5,985 bases of DNA from a bacterium. GTDB lineage: Bacteria; Zhuqueibacterota; Zhuqueibacteria; Residuimicrobiales; Residuimicrobiaceae. The position numbers were made by a program, and so were the translations under genes. Numbering within the stretch: the first letter of the stretch is position 1; each line of letters opens with the position of its first letter. The notes beneath the pieces are model-generated. The model saw only the letters and a list, made by a program, of their open reading frames with translations. It was not told the origin of the DNA and ran no database searches. The stretch covers positions 1 through 5,985 of the forward strand of contig JAAYTV010000030.1 in assembly GCA_012523655.1 (NCBI GenBank). The letters run 5' to 3'. Below, piece by piece: positions 5,899 through 5,985 of the stretch.

Positions 5899-5985
5899 AT
5901 GAATCAAAGGACAAAACTATCTCTGTCGGTCACAAAGCTGTTGGCGATTCTGGGACCCGGCTTTTATTTGATCGGCTACAATATC
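5899..5985 (+). CDS. Nramp-family divalent metal transporter, N-terminal fragment
   Basis: The first 29 codons run off the window. After a basic start (MNQRTKLSLSVTK) the protein enters a hydrophobic helix with LLAILGPGFYLIGYNI. This resembles the first membrane helix of Nramp-type proton-coupled Mn/Fe transporters, in particular the subgroup where the GPG motif is followed by a Gly-Tyr-Asn segment rather than reading directly into DPGN. The metal-binding part of helix 1 lies just beyond the edge and cannot be checked. The start is well defined: an in-frame TGA (5887-5889) lies ten bases before the ATG, and GAGG (5888-5891) stands seven bases upstream. A structured leader of about 200 bases precedes it. 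Family assignment rests on a short segment, so it is moderate. Confidence 0.6.
   Translation, partial: MNQRTKLSLSVTKLLAILGPGFYLIGYNI

Overview
This is a chromosomal window from an uncultured-type, moderately GC-rich bacterium with AT-rich intergenic gaps. Four genes on the minus strand occupy about the first 5.4 kb. A short plus-strand region leads off the right edge. The gene content does not fix the phylum. A Gly-rich TonB-like protein with an AgmX/PglI-type C-terminal domain, a Tat-exported glycoside-hydrolase-like protein and an Nramp of the GPG..IGYNI type together suggest the FCB side of the tree or a KSB1/Calditrichota-like lineage. This is inference only.

Minus strand, in transcription order (right to left). 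(1) 5384-3780 encodes a 534-residue protein with a twin-arginine signal and a probable TIM-barrel glycosidase-like body. It has its own promoter and a good ribosome binding site. (2) After a 171-bp gap holding a good sigma70-type promoter and a perfect 14-bp palindrome, 3608-2490 encodes a single-pass membrane protein with a Gly-rich linker and a periplasmic AgmX/TonB-type C-domain. (3) Only 27 bp further on, 2462-1434 encodes an AIR-synthase/HypE-superfamily protein that lacks the C-terminal cysteine of true HypE. Genes 2 and 3 probably form an operon. (4) A 139-bp AT-rich gap with a terminator-like hairpin precedes ffh, the SRP GTPase. Its reading frame is intact to the window edge and misses only the extreme C-terminus.

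Plus strand. The 5385-5521 gap is a divergent promoter region. On the right it leads to a 50-codon ORF with a strong Shine-Dalgarno, which is either a small secreted/membrane peptide or the remnant of a gene. A second candidate promoter overlaps the end of this ORF. It would start an approximately 200-nt leader upstream of the first 29 codons of an Nramp-type metal-ion transporter. The leader can fold into a long-range helix with an inner hairpin and a possible pseudoknot. A switch between mutually exclusive downstream hairpins is also possible. This resembles riboswitch architecture but matches no class I could recognise, and it is the most interesting part of the window.

The genes do not form one obvious pathway: SRP protein targeting, an envelope energy-transducer-like pair, an exported sugar-active-like enzyme and a metal transporter.
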